64,000 bases of DNA, taken from the NCBI RefSeq assembly GCF_028743495.1, contig NZ_CP117968.1; one strand, written 5' to 3'. This document shows positions 33,490-41,913 of this stretch, piece after piece (within the stretch, counting starts at the first letter, position 1; every line of letters begins with the position of its first letter). The stretch is from Allobacillus halotolerans. Lineage in GTDB: Bacteria; Bacillota; Bacilli; Bacillales; Alkalibacillaceae. Made by a program: the position numbers and the translations under genes. The notes beneath the pieces were generated by a model that saw only the letters and a list, made by a program, of their open reading frames with translations, did no database searches and had not been told where the DNA came from.

Positions 33490-33922
33490 TGGGTTAGGTG
33501 GGTGTGGATTCGGTGGGTGTTTGTGGTTTTAGCGGGTTCTCGGGCGTTATCGGCGGGTTTCGGCAATTTATCGGCGAGTTTGCTCACTTTATTGGCGGGT
33601 TTTTGAACTTTATCGGCGGGTTCGCATGTTTTATCGACGGCTTCACGTAGTAATTCGATGGCTCGGGTGACGATTTCGATGGCTTCTCACATTTATTCGA
33701 CGGCTCGAGCTCTGATTTCGATGGCTATATGCATTTTTTCGATGGCTCGATCGGCGATTTCGACGGCTGCGCACATTTATTCGACGGCTCGATCGGCGAT
33801 TTCGACGGCTTCACACATTTATTCGACGGCTCGAGCTCTGAATTCGATGGCTACATGCATTTTTTCGATGGCTGCAACCGTTTTTTCGACGGGTGCGCGC
33901 GATTTTCCGACGGCTCCTCAAA
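33490..33922. repeat. Tandem array 6: 21-nt units grading from TTATCGGCGGGTT to TTCGACGGCT
   Basis: About 20 units of 21 nt. The left part reads TTATCGGCGGGTTTCGGC, TTATCGGCGAGTTTGC, TTATTGGCGGGTTTTTG, then TTATCGACGGCTTC; the right part reads ATTCGACGGCTCGAGC, TTTCGATGGCTATATGC, ATTTCGACGGCTGCG and so on, with units ending GATTTCG alternating with units ending ATTTATTCG or TTTTTTCG. The reverse complement gives AGCCGTCGAATAAATG, matching the plus-strand units of array 4. It lies between the glyA terminator and the murB promoter region. Open frames across it are by-products. Confidence 0.92.
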
Positions 33923-33928
33923 ATCAAC

Positions 33929-33958
33929 TAAAAAAGCAGCGGGATCACCGCTGCTTTC
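33929..33958 (-). terminator. Intrinsic terminator of glyA
   Basis: AAAGCAGCGG and CCGCTGCTTT form a perfect 10-bp stem with loop GATCA (or TGATC), followed on the minus strand by TTTTAG; it lies just after the glyA stop. Confidence 0.85.
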
Positions 33959-33964
33959 CTTATT

Positions 33965-35212
33965 TTATTCATACATTGGAAAACGGTCAGTCAATGCTTT
34001 GACGCGTCGTTTCGCTTCTTCTAATTTTTCTTCGTTCCCGAGATTATCCAATGTCAATTTCATGATGGCTGCAATTTCGTCCATTTCTTCGATGCCGAAG
34101 CCTCTTGTCGTGACGGCTGCTGTTCCGATGCGGATACCGCTTGTGACGAATGGGCTTTCTGGATCGAAAGGAATCGTATTTTTGTTCGTTGTAATCCCCA
34201 CATCGTCCAGCGCTTTTTCGGCTACTTTTCCGGTCAAGCCGAGTGGACGTAAATCCAATAATAATAAGTGGTTGTCCGTCCCGCCGGATACGAGGCGAAC
34301 GCCTTCTTTGACGAGTGCTTCGCCAAGTCGTTTGGCGTTGTCGATAATTTCTGCTGCATATTCTTTAAACTCAGGTTGCAATGCTTCTTTAAATGAAACG
34401 CCTTTCGCAGCAATCACATGCATTAACGGGCCGCCTTGCATCCCCGGAAATACATTGCTATCGATTTTTTTCGCGAATTCTTCTTTACAGAGAATCATGC
34501 CACCACGCGGGCCACGAAGCGTTTTGTGGGTCGTTGTCGTCACAAAATGCGCATGTGGAACTGGGTTTGGATGCAAGCCAGCGGCAACGAGACCTGCGAT
34601 ATGCGCCATGTCGACGAGCAAGTATGCGCCGACTTCATCAGCGATTTCGCGAAATTTCTCAAAATCTAGCACGCGTGGATAAGCGGATGCACCTGCGACA
34701 ATCATCGTCGGTTTCACTTCATGCGCTCGCTCACGTAATGCTTCATAGTCGATGAGTTCATCATCTGCATTGACACCGTAATCAACGACATTATAAAGTT
34801 TTCCACTGAAATTCACCGGGCTTCCATGAGTCAAGTGGCCTCCATGATTCAAGTTCATGCCGAGAATCGTGTCGCCTGGTTTCAATACGGAAAAATAAAC
34901 GGCCATATTCGCTTGGGCACCAGAGTGCGGTTGAACGTTTGCGTGGTCTGCACCGAACAGTTCTTTCGCCCGGTCTCGTGCTAGATTTTCTGCAATATCG
35001 ACATATTCACAGCCACCGTAATAACGGCGTCCAGGATAGCCTTCTGCATATTTATTTGTCAATACAGAGCCTGCTGCTTCCATGACCGCTTCAGAGACAA
35101 AGTTTTCTGATGCAATCAGCTCAATTTTATCGTGCTGGCGGCCCTTCTCTTTATTAATTGCTTCAAGCATTTCTGGATCGATTTCGTTTAATTTGTTCTT
35201 TAAATGACTCAT
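33965..35212 (-). CDS. glyA: Serine hydroxymethyltransferase
   Basis: A 415-residue PLP enzyme interconverting serine and glycine with transfer of a one-carbon unit to tetrahydrofolate. The PLP lysine is in VTTTTHKTLRGPRGGMI; ELIASENFVS and TNKYAEGYPGRRYYGGCEYV are family signatures. AAGGAGGGG precedes the ATG. It follows ywlG by 46 bases and may be co-transcribed with it, and ends in its own terminator. Confidence 0.98.
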   Translation of the reverse strand: MSHLKNKLNEIDPEMLEAINKEKGRQHDKIELIASENFVSEAVMEAAGSVLTNKYAEGYPGRRYYGGCEYVDIAENLARDRAKELFGADHANVQPHSGAQANMAVYFSVLKPGDTILGMNLNHGGHLTHGSPVNFSGKLYNVVDYGVNADDELIDYEALRERAHEVKPTMIVAGASAYPRVLDFEKFREIADEVGAYLLVDMAHIAGLVAAGLHPNPVPHAHFVTTTTHKTLRGPRGGMILCKEEFAKKIDSNVFPGMQGGPLMHVIAAKGVSFKEALQPEFKEYAAEIIDNAKRLGEALVKEGVRLVSGGTDNHLLLLDLRPLGLTGKVAEKALDDVGITTNKNTIPFDPESPFVTSGIRIGTAAVTTRGFGIEEMDEIAAIMKLTLDNLGNEEKLEEAKRRVKALTDRFPMYE

Positions 35213-35258
35213 GTAAACCCCTCCTTATTTAATAAACGCCAATCAATTGGCTGAGATC

Positions 35259-35807
35259 TTATTTTCGATACACCGCACGTTCTCCACCAATCAGTTTTGG
35301 TCGAGTGAATGCATGGGTGACGTGTGCATTGCCGAGTTGTTTTGTTTGTAAACGAAGTGGCACAACGACAGGCTTCAACTGCATTCCGATGAAGGTGTCT
35401 CCGATATCCATACCATAATCAGCTTGGACACTTTCCACTAATACTGGGTCTTCCATCTGTTGATAGGCATGGGTCGCCATCGAACCTCCGGCTTGTGGTT
35501 GAGGAATGGCATTCACTTCTGGAATTTGCAAACGCTGTTGTACTTTTCGTTCCAGCACAATCGCTCGGTTCAAATGTTCACAGCACTGAAAGGCTAGGTC
35601 GACACCGGTTTCTTGTTGAAACTTCTTCATCGCTTCATAGATCGCTGCGGCAACTTCCTTACTGCCTGCTGTTCCGATATGTTCGCCGACAACTTCACTC
35701 GTTGAACAGCCTATTAAGAACAGGCCTTCCTTTCGAATGAAATCTTGATTCTTCCATTCTTCCATCATTGTTTGAAGGTCTTGTTTCACGGATTCGATGG
35801 TCGTCAT
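35259..35807 (-). CDS. ywlG: UPF0340/TIGR01440 family protein YwlG
   Basis: A 182-residue conserved Firmicute protein of unknown function. GLFLIGCSTSEVVGEHIGTAGS and ALVFQCCEHLNRA-like text (LAFQCCEHLNRAIVLER) are the family marks, with IGDTFIGMQLKPVVVPLR near the end. AGGAGGAATC sets the ATG. Its place between rpiB and glyA is the same as in B. subtilis. Confidence 0.92.
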   Translation of the reverse strand: MTTIESVKQDLQTMMEEWKNQDFIRKEGLFLIGCSTSEVVGEHIGTAGSKEVAAAIYEAMKKFQQETGVDLAFQCCEHLNRAIVLERKVQQRLQIPEVNAIPQPQAGGSMATHAYQQMEDPVLVESVQADYGMDIGDTFIGMQLKPVVVPLRLQTKQLGNAHVTHAFTRPKLIGGERAVYRK

Positions 35808-35941
35808 TTTGATTCCTCCTAGAATCGAAGTCATCCATATTCCATTGTAACAAATTTTCAGTCATTTTTGGTTGGAAAATTGACTGTATTTTTATGATAA
35901 ACTAATTACAGAATCCTTTTTGATTAGGACGTGTATAAAAA

Positions 35942-36451
35942 ATGGAGTTAATTGTGTTTTTAATTTTTATTTTCATTATTTCCATCAGTTTGATTTTTCC
36001 AATGGTGTTTAAAGGCGAGCGAAAAGAAAAACCGGATGACAAAGCCAGTATTTGGCTCGTTAGTTTCGTCTCTTTCCTCCTCGCATTACTCATCACTGCA
36101 ATTTTCGGTGGCTTAGCGCTCGTGTTGCTAGGTACATTAAATGTTGCAAACGTCATGTTCTCAATCGACGTATCGGCATCAAAATTAATCGTCTTAACGG
36201 TTTGCTATTTTATTTATTTGTTTACAATTGAAAGCGTTCCTGAAACAATCATTAACTTCCTTATTAGCATTAAATTATTTCAACAAATTCTACTAGCACT
36301 TGTCCGAATTCTCGTCTTCGGAATGATCGCCGCGTTGGTTGGCTTGAATTATGAACAATCTCTACTGATTGCTACGGGGAGTGCGATCGTCCTTCTGATC
36401 ATTGAATTGCTTTATGATTTCAAGCAAAAATCCGACCAACCCTCTCAATAA
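35942..36451 (+). CDS. Multi-pass membrane protein, unknown function
   Basis: A 169-residue protein with five hydrophobic segments (about residues 2-22, 39-67, 80-98, 105-130, 134-155). A candidate promoter (TTGACT, 17 bp, TAATTA) lies just upstream. It is on the plus strand inside the otherwise minus-strand ywlG-rpiB backbone and converges with rpiB at a bidirectional terminator, so it is an insertion relative to B. subtilis. No family recognised. Confidence 0.6.
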   Translation: MELIVFLIFIFIISISLIFPMVFKGERKEKPDDKASIWLVSFVSFLLALLITAIFGGLALVLLGTLNVANVMFSIDVSASKLIVLTVCYFIYLFTIESVPETIINFLISIKLFQQILLALVRILVFGMIAALVGLNYEQSLLIATGSAIVLLIIELLYDFKQKSDQPSQ

Positions 36452-36454
36452 ATG

Positions 36455-36490
36455 AAAACTGGCCGCCTTATTCAGACGACCAGCGGTTTT
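36455..36490. terminator. Bidirectional terminator between membrane gene and rpiB
   Basis: CTGGCCGCC and GACGACCAG form a stem with two G-T pairs, with TTTT on the minus strand and GGTTTTTA on the plus strand. Confidence 0.6.
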
Positions 36491-36930
36491 TACTGTTCTT
36501 CAAATTGCTTTATTTTATTGACGCGGTTCTCGTGGCGACCGCCATCAAATTCTGTTTCCAAAAAGTGTTTTACGATTTCATTGGCGAGTCCTGGTCCAAT
36601 GACACGCTCTCCCATGGCTAGCATGTTTGCATTGTTGTGCTGGCGGGTCGCTTTCGCGCTGAATACATCATGTACCAACGCACAACGGATTCCCTTCACT
36701 TTGTTGGCGGAAATGCTCATACCGATTCCCGTTCCGCAAATGACAATTCCATAGTCGAACTCGCCTTTAGCCACGCGCTCGGCTGCTGGGATGCCGTAGT
36801 CAGGGTAGTCAACTGACCCTTCGCAGTCACAACCGATATCCTCAAATTCAATCCCTAGTTCTTCCAGTAAATTCGAAACTTCTCGGCGTAAATTTTTCCC
36901 GCCATGGTCTGATGCTAAGATGACCTTCAT
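36490..36930 (-). CDS. rpiB: Ribose-5-phosphate isomerase B
   Basis: A 146-residue RpiB/LacAB-family isomerase interconverting ribose 5-phosphate and ribulose 5-phosphate. MKVILASDHGGKNLRREV is the N-terminal substrate loop, and VICGTGIGMSISANKVKGIR holds the catalytic cysteine. GGGAGGAC precedes the ATG. Equivalent to ywlF and co-directional with ywlE. Confidence 0.95.
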   Translation of the reverse strand: MKVILASDHGGKNLRREVSNLLEELGIEFEDIGCDCEGSVDYPDYGIPAAERVAKGEFDYGIVICGTGIGMSISANKVKGIRCALVHDVFSAKATRQHNNANMLAMGERVIGPGLANEIVKHFLETEFDGGRHENRVNKIKQFEEQ

Positions 36931-36951
36931 TGTGGAGTCCTCCCTCAAAGT

Positions 36952-37386
36952 CTATTCCATTCGGTCGATGTGTTTTTCAATCTCATTCAATGTTTCGATA
37001 TACGTATCAATCGACAACCCAATCGGGTCGGAGATACTGATATTTGTATTTTCCTCATGAACTGGCTGAACATATTCAATCAAGGTAAAAATTTTATCTC
37101 GATCGGTTGGATAATCGCTCATTAACATGACTTTATGATCTTCTGTCATGGTCAAAACCAAATCCGCCCAATTGATTAGATCCTTCGTAAGCGGTTGAGA
37201 GGCATGGTTAAAGGTAATTCCTTTTTCTTGTAGCGCTTCAATCGCTTTTGGATTGGCTGCTTGTCCATGTCCCGCAAAAACTCCGGCGGATTGCACTTCC
37301 AAATCTGGGCGTTTATGCTTTAACATTGCCTCGGCCATCGGGCTCCGGCACGTATTCCCTGTACAAACGAATAACACTCGATTCAA
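36952..37386 (-). CDS. ywlE: Low-molecular-weight phosphatase YwlE (protein-arginine phosphatase)
   Basis: A 144-residue LMW protein-tyrosine-phosphatase-fold enzyme. The P-loop is LFVCTGNTCRSPMAEAML with nucleophilic Cys and the Thr that in YwlE selects phosphoarginine over phosphotyrosine; the acid loop SDPIGLSIDTYIETL lies near the C-terminus. YwlE removes phosphate from arginines marked by McsB for ClpCP. The start is a TTG after GGAGGG; a long upstream frame overlaps the mntP terminator. Confidence 0.9.
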   Translation of the reverse strand: MNRVLFVCTGNTCRSPMAEAMLKHKRPDLEVQSAGVFAGHGQAANPKAIEALQEKGITFNHASQPLTKDLINWADLVLTMTEDHKVMLMSDYPTDRDKIFTLIEYVQPVHEENTNISISDPIGLSIDTYIETLNEIEKHIDRME

Positions 37387-37470
37387 TCCAGTTCCCTCCT
37401 GTTGACGTCTACTCAAAATATACCATACATTGTCCCGAAAACGGTAGCTATTTGCTGGAATTATGAACAT

Positions 37471-37503
37471 AAAAAAATGCCCGGATTCGCAGAACAAATC
37501 CAA
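37471..37503 (-). terminator. Terminator downstream of mntP
   Basis: On the minus strand CTTGGATT...AATCCGGG followed by CATTTTTTTATG; the 8-bp stem includes two G-T pairs. Confidence 0.7.
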
Positions 37504-37513
37504 GCGTAAATGA

Positions 37514-38062
37514 TTACAACACCATTTGAATGCCGAGCCCCAATAAAATCAATCCACCGATCGCTTCAGAGTATTGACCGAATATGTTAATCCCTTTACG
37601 CGATAAAATCATCCCAAGTGTCGCCAAAAGAACACTCATCAATCCGATCAATAGTACGACGACAAACTGAGAAATACCGCCCATTCCCATACTTAATCCA
37701 ACCGAAAAACTATCCAAACTCACAGTCAGCGCAAGAGCCGCCAACCCGGAATACTTCACGTATTTCTTCATATCTTTTTCGAGTACTGTCGCTATAATCA
37801 TTTGGACACCGATCATAATCAGTAGCCAGCCGGAAATAATGTTTGCGATTACACCGAGTCGATCGGAAATCATTTCACCGAGTAGAATTCCACTGAGAGG
37901 CATCAAGATGTGTAAAAAACCAACCATGAGGATAAAAAATAAAATTTTTCTTAGACGAATTTTCATCAGACCTATTGAAAGACTAACCGAAAAAGCATCC
38001 ATACCTAGCGCAAAAGCGATTAGAATAAAAGGTGTGAATGTATCAAAAACAGCCATCATCAT
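37514..38062 (-). CDS. mntP: Manganese efflux pump MntP
   Basis: A six-helix membrane protein of about 182 residues that exports Mn2+. The two conserved DAFSVSLSIG and DSFSVGLSMGMG repeats, with aspartates inside the membrane, are the MntP signature. There are several ATGs in a row near the start; the one six bases after GGGAG is used. Equivalent to ywlD and upstream of ywlE-rpiB. Confidence 0.93.
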   Translation of the reverse strand: MMMAVFDTFTPFILIAFALGMDAFSVSLSIGLMKIRLRKILFFILMVGFLHILMPLSGILLGEMISDRLGVIANIISGWLLIMIGVQMIIATVLEKDMKKYVKYSGLAALALTVSLDSFSVGLSMGMGGISQFVVVLLIGLMSVLLATLGMILSRKGINIFGQYSEAIGGLILLGLGIQMVL

Positions 38063-38166
38063 TTCCATCTCCCATCAACCGGACATGCTATTTCAATGTA
38101 TGCACTCTTGGTGATGTTTAGAAGAAATTTAAGATGGCTGATTCAGTTTTTCTAGGTAAAATTGTA

Positions 38167-38187
38167 GTCTTTTCCTTGAAAAGACTT
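38167..38187. other. Hairpin beside array 7
   Basis: AGTCTTTTC and GAAAAGACT form a perfect 9-bp stem around CTT. It lies about 35 bases from array 7, on the 5' side of the unit orientation, as do the CATTTTTG hairpins of three other arrays, though the arms differ. It could also be a weak terminator for tsaC transcripts. Confidence 0.55.
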
Positions 38188-38220
38188 CCTTTGTTTTTTG
38201 CTGGTGTAGCGGTGGATAGG

Positions 38221-38425
38221 CGGATATGCGCCCTTTCGTGGGATTTATGCTCCCATCATTGGGTGATATGCTACCTAATTTTTCGGATATGGGACCAAAA
38301 GCAAAATTTATGGGCCCATATGCGAATGATATGGGCCCTTCTTAATATTATATGTGCCTTGGGCGGGCTAATCACAGTTGACTTGTGACCCTCTCACGAT
38401 ATGGGCCCGCCAAACAAATATATGT
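38221..38425. repeat. Tandem array 7: 21-nt GATATGGGCCC/GATATGCGCCC units
   Basis: Seven consecutive units of exactly 21 nt begin GATATGCGCCC, TTTATGCTCCC, GATATGCTACC, GATATGGGACC, TTTATGGGCCC, GATATGGGCCC and TATATGTGCC; two or three further units follow after a break (GATATGGGCCCGCC, ATATATGTGCCTCG). Plus orientation, same class as the end of array 4 and the complement of arrays 2 and 3. It lies between the tsaC stop codon and the mntP upstream region. Confidence 0.92.
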
Positions 38426-38434
38426 GCCTCGTAA

Positions 38435-39457
38435 CTATTTGATCTCGCTTGCCGCTCGTTCCAAACGATTCATTAATGCTTCGCCGATTCCTTTTTTTGA
38501 AAAAGATTCAGCTAACACGACGTCGTAATCATGCTCATCGATCTCTCTTAATTTTTGATAGAGCTTTTGGGTGATTTCGGCTATGTCCTCTCTTGAACCT
38601 AAAATGAATGGCTGTTCCAAGTTCATTTCGTGTGCTCGTTCTAAACTGACAAGGTAGCCTACTTTTTTGCCTTGGTCTTTCAACTGGTTAGCAATTACCG
38701 TCATGTGCTCCGCTTCACGCACGAGCCAAACTACTGTGTCTGGTGCATAATGTTTATATTTCATGCCGGGCGAGCGTGGTTGCTCGCTAGCTGCCAACTT
38801 CCCTGTTACGTCAACCGGTCCGATCACCTGCTCGATTTGTTCGCGGGTCACGCCGCCTGGCCGTAAAATCATTGGAGTTTCCAACGAACAGTCAATTACG
38901 GTCGATTCAACACCGACTCCGGTAGTCCCTCCGTCGACAACGCCATCGATTCTACCGTCCAAATCCGTCATGACGTGCGCAGCCGAAGTCGGGCTTGGTC
39001 GTCCGGAACGATTGGCGCTCGGTGCCGCGACTGGGATATTCGCTGCTTTCAGTAACGCCCGACCGATTTCATGATCCGGTATACGAATGCCGACCGTGTC
39101 TAAGCCTGCGGTGACATGATTAGCTAATTGATTTTCTACAGGTAAAATAATCGTAAGCGGTCCCGGCCAAAAGGTTTCCATTAATTGTTTCGCATGCTCC
39201 GGTACCTCTGTCACCAGTTCACTGACAGCTTCTACATCTCCAACATGTACAATAAGTGGATTATCCGCAGGGCGTCCTTTTGCTTCAAAAATATTTTTCA
39301 CCGCTTGATCGTTCCGCGCGTCTGCGCCAAGCCCATAAACCGTTTCTGTCGGGAAGGCGACGAGCTTTCCCTCTTTCAGCCAATCGGCCGCTTCGTTTAA
39401 GTGATAATCTTCAGACGTATCTATTTTCCATTGTTTCGTGGTGTGATTCACTTTCAT
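38435..39457 (-). CDS. tsaC: Threonylcarbamoyl-AMP synthase (TsaC/Sua5)
   Basis: A protein of about 340 residues with an N-terminal YrdC domain (GKLVAFPTETVYGLGADARN, FEAKGRPADNPLIVHV, PVAAPSANRSGRPSPT) and a C-terminal Sua5 domain (SPGMKYKHYAP and beyond). It makes threonylcarbamoyl-AMP from threonine, bicarbonate and ATP for the t6A37 modification of tRNA. An ATG following AAAGGATG is chosen over one three codons earlier. Equivalent to ywlC. Confidence 0.94.
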   Translation of the reverse strand: MKVNHTTKQWKIDTSEDYHLNEAADWLKEGKLVAFPTETVYGLGADARNDQAVKNIFEAKGRPADNPLIVHVGDVEAVSELVTEVPEHAKQLMETFWPGPLTIILPVENQLANHVTAGLDTVGIRIPDHEIGRALLKAANIPVAAPSANRSGRPSPTSAAHVMTDLDGRIDGVVDGGTTGVGVESTVIDCSLETPMILRPGGVTREQIEQVIGPVDVTGKLAASEQPRSPGMKYKHYAPDTVVWLVREAEHMTVIANQLKDQGKKVGYLVSLERAHEMNLEQPFILGSREDIAEITQKLYQKLREIDEHDYDVVLAESFSKKGIGEALMNRLERAASEIK

Positions 39458-39516
39458 CTCGTTCATCCTTTAATTTTTCTTCCTCTTATTATGCGCGGAA
39501 AATAGACATCTTGCAA

Positions 39517-39948
39517 TTATGTGCTTTTCGAAACGGGCTGCAACTTTTTCTCATACCATTCTCCTGGAAGCTCTTCATTTAACGGGGTTTCATAGATTTT
39601 CTTAAACTGAATCAGTTCTAGTAATTCTGCGCGCACTTGGTCATTCACGCTGACGATCAAAGATTCGTACCCTTGTCGTTCCGCTTCTTCTGCAATCCAG
39701 TCAAACACCAACAAGAAGACAGCCATTTTGGTATTTGAACGAAAAATTAATAATCGTCTTAGCCAAGCATGTGACCCTTCGACCGGTTCAATAACAAAAA
39801 AACATAACTTTTCTTGTCCGAACTCCATAAAAAAACCATGCTCTCTAGCCCATTCTTCTTTCAATAATTCCTTCTTTTGCTGATCATCTTGAAAAAATTC
39901 ATCAATTTCCTGCTCTGAACAATGCTCGAGTTTTGTTACTTTGACCAT
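39517..39948 (-). CDS. YwlB-like putative N-acetyltransferase-fold protein
   Basis: A 143-residue protein between tsaC and spoIIR, the position of ywlB (annotated N-acetyltransferase) in B. subtilis. The segment LRRLLIFRSNTKMAVFLLVF and the following EEAERQGYESLIVSVND look like a GNAT central helix-strand unit, but the acetyl-CoA loop is not clear. Function assignment is by position with weak sequence support. GAGGTG before the ATG. Confidence 0.55.
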   Translation of the reverse strand: MVKVTKLEHCSEQEIDEFFQDDQQKKELLKEEWAREHGFFMEFGQEKLCFFVIEPVEGSHAWLRRLLIFRSNTKMAVFLLVFDWIAEEAERQGYESLIVSVNDQVRAELLELIQFKKIYETPLNEELPGEWYEKKLQPVSKST

Positions 39949-40037
39949 TTCTTCACCTCATTTGTTCTGTTTCTTAAAAAATATGAGGCAAAGATGGCAA
40001 ATATGATTCTTTATAGAATTTTAATAGAGTGGCACTT

Positions 40038-40613
40038 TTACGCGAAGAACGAAACGATTCCTTTAATCCATTCCCACAAGAAAAATTTCACCTCAGGCTC
40101 TTCCTCTTCTTCATCGTCGTGCTCAAGTACTGTCGTGCCATTGGAAAAGTCAACAAAGCATAACGGCGGGAATAACACGCACCACCAATTGTCACCTTTA
40201 CCTTCTCCGATTGTAATCAAGACAGCTTCATAGGTGCCACCCGGATAGATATAATTGTCATAGATTTTATCTGGAAATTCTACGTTTCCGAAGTCTAGCT
40301 GATAGGATTGATCCGTCACAATTTCTCCGACGAGCTCTTCCAATTGCGGCATATTATTTTTGATTGTCTGCCGAGCTTTTTCAACAGACGTTAACTCTTG
40401 AACCCATTCCGTAATTTGTTCACTGACGGCATCGCGGACTTCCCGCTTGATTTCTTGATCTCTTTCATCATTCGAGTTTGCCAAAATTCTTAGACGAATC
40501 GCTTCATCTGGAATCACCTGGCGTTCTTCGTTTCCTTCGTGAGCTACTATTTTTGGGTAAAACAGTTGTACTGAAATCAATAAAATCAATGTAATAACGA
40601 TAAATCGCTTCAT
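40038..40613 (-). CDS. spoIIR: Stage II sporulation protein SpoIIR
   Basis: A 191-residue secreted signalling protein made in the forespore that triggers SpoIIGA to process pro-SigmaE in the mother cell. N-terminal signal peptide MKRFIVITLILLISVQLFYP; the domain IRLRILANSNDERDQEIKREVRD and YPGGTYEAVLITIGEGKGDNWW is diagnostic, followed by PPLCFVDFS. The acidic stretch DDEEEEEPEVKFF precedes the C-terminus. Confidence 0.96.
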   Translation of the reverse strand: MKRFIVITLILLISVQLFYPKIVAHEGNEERQVIPDEAIRLRILANSNDERDQEIKREVRDAVSEQITEWVQELTSVEKARQTIKNNMPQLEELVGEIVTDQSYQLDFGNVEFPDKIYDNYIYPGGTYEAVLITIGEGKGDNWWCVLFPPLCFVDFSNGTTVLEHDDEEEEEPEVKFFLWEWIKGIVSFFA

Positions 40614-40742
40614 TTCCCCTCAACCTTTCTCGTAATCTATTAATCTCATTCTCGCCGGCTTCATAAAGGTCTATACATCGAATGTGATAATTGTTATGAT
40701 AAGTTCAATATTTTTAAGAATTACGGTCGGGAGGCGGAATGG

Positions 40743-41303
40743 ATGTTTACATATGAAGTGGATGAGGAAATATCATTAAAATTAATTGATGAAGGCGATG
40801 CTGAAGCGGTCTTCAAGTTGACAGATCAAAGTCGAGATTACTTACGAGAATGGCTTCCATGGATTGATATGACGACTGAAATTGGCGACACGCGGAATTT
40901 TATTAAAGCTTCAAAGAAAATGTATGCGGAAAGCAAGGGGCTGAACACCGTTATACTCTATAACGGAGAAGCGGCAGGCATTGTTGGTTACAATGAGGTG
41001 GATTGGCAAAACAAAATCGCCTATATCGGCTATTGGCTCGGAGAAGGTTTTCAAGGAAAAGGCATTATGACACGCGCCACAAAAGCGTTGGTTGATTATG
41101 CGTTTGAGCAGTTGAACCTAAATAAAGTTGATATTCGAGCTGCAGAACGAAATAAAAAAAGCCGGTCGATTCCAGAGCGTCTCGGATTTCAACAGGAAGG
41201 GAAAATCCGTGCGGGTGAGTTGTTGTATGGAAAGTATGTCGACCATGTCATTTATGGAATGTTGAAGAATGAGTGGGAGAAAATGAATGCTAGTGAAGCA
41301 TAG
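40743..41303 (+). CDS. GNAT acetyltransferase, RimJ/RimL type
   Basis: A complete 186-residue GNAT of the ribosomal-protein/[Ser or Ala] N-acetyltransferase group. EISLKLIDEGDAEAVFKLTD opens the fold; the acetyl-CoA loop lies in GYWLGEGFQGKGIMTRATKA; AERNKKSRSIPERLGFQQEG is the RimL-type helix. GGGAGGCGG precedes the ATG. The 3' half of this gene and the start of the next are duplicated about 935 bp downstream with about 90 percent identity. Substrate unknown. Confidence 0.9.
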   Translation: MFTYEVDEEISLKLIDEGDAEAVFKLTDQSRDYLREWLPWIDMTTEIGDTRNFIKASKKMYAESKGLNTVILYNGEAAGIVGYNEVDWQNKIAYIGYWLGEGFQGKGIMTRATKALVDYAFEQLNLNKVDIRAAERNKKSRSIPERLGFQQEGKIRAGELLYGKYVDHVIYGMLKNEWEKMNASEA

Positions 41304-41412
41304 GAATATAACGATTCGAAAAATGAAGCATGAGGATCTCCGTTTGATGATGAAATGGTTAAACGACGATCAAGTATTGGCTTTTTATGAAGAGCCGCCT
41401 TCTGATTGGAAT
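41287..41412 (+). pseudogene. Truncated start of an aminoglycoside 6'-acetyltransferase-like gene
   Basis: The frame MLVKHRNITIRKMKHEDLRL and DDQVLAFYEEPPSDWN is the first 42 codons of the same GNAT gene that is nearly complete at 42222. It overlaps the end of the preceding acetyltransferase by 17 bases and breaks off exactly where the duplicated segment ends, running into the antitoxin gene. It cannot encode a working enzyme. Confidence 0.8.
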
Positions 41413-41417
41413 TTTGT

Positions 41418-41615
41418 TTATACATTGTTCCAAACTTCGTCGTCGATGTCATTATCCCAAAAATCCAAGCTACTCTCACTAGCTTTTGTTAAATCCTCAG
41501 ACACACTTTTATCTCTTTTAGCTTTTAAATACTCTGCAAAATCCAGAATTTTATCTACTTCTTGTTCAGGTATTTCATCAATAATTTTAAGTAAACGATC
41601 CTTAGCTGTATCCAT
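41418..41615 (-). CDS. DUF2281-like antitoxin (orphan)
   Basis: A 65-residue protein: DRLLKIIDEIPEQEVDKILD then FAEYLKAKRDK and the end ASESSLDFWDNDIDDEVWNN. This pattern (helical N-terminus, SSxDFWDNxxDDEVWN tail) is typical of small Bacillus antitoxins normally followed at once by a MazF/PemK or RelE-type toxin gene. GAGGTG before the ATG. Here the DNA right after the stop codon is the inverted, truncated acetyltransferase copy, so no toxin gene is present: an orphan left by rearrangement. Confidence 0.7.
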   Translation of the reverse strand: MDTAKDRLLKIIDEIPEQEVDKILDFAEYLKAKRDKSVSEDLTKASESSLDFWDNDIDDEVWNNV

Positions 41616-41779
41616 AAAATGATCACCTCTTCCATGAAAATTTTATTTTATTATACCACTCAATGTTACGATACACTTTATATTCAAAATCAAAATATTG
41701 ATACACAATCGCATCCGTTTGTTGAATAAATGTATCCTAGGTGTCTTTGTTTTATATGATCTAATCTTTTATAGTTACT

Positions 41780-41913
41780 TTATTGTTTTGGTGTTGAATA
41801 CTGGTTCTAAAAATCTTGTAGAGATTCGATATCAGCCGAGTGTGTGGGCGATTTCGTCCGACGACTTGAGGGGCTGGATAGGTATGTCATGTATTTACTT
41901 CCGAGTTTGTCAG
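41780..41913. repeat. Relic copy 1 of an unidentified sequence
   Basis: TTGAATACTGGTTCTAAAA through GGTATGTCATGTATTTACTT and GTTTGTCAG closely matches 47099-47235 (roughly 80 percent by eye). It ends exactly where the duplicated acetyltransferase segment begins, so it marks a recombination junction. In this copy the minus-strand frame is broken by a stop. Confidence 0.8.

Noticed and set aside
36955..37503. A longer YwlE starting with MDLFCESGHFF
   Set aside because: The extension overlaps the mntP terminator and lacks a ribosome-binding site; the TTG after GGAGGG gives the normal length.
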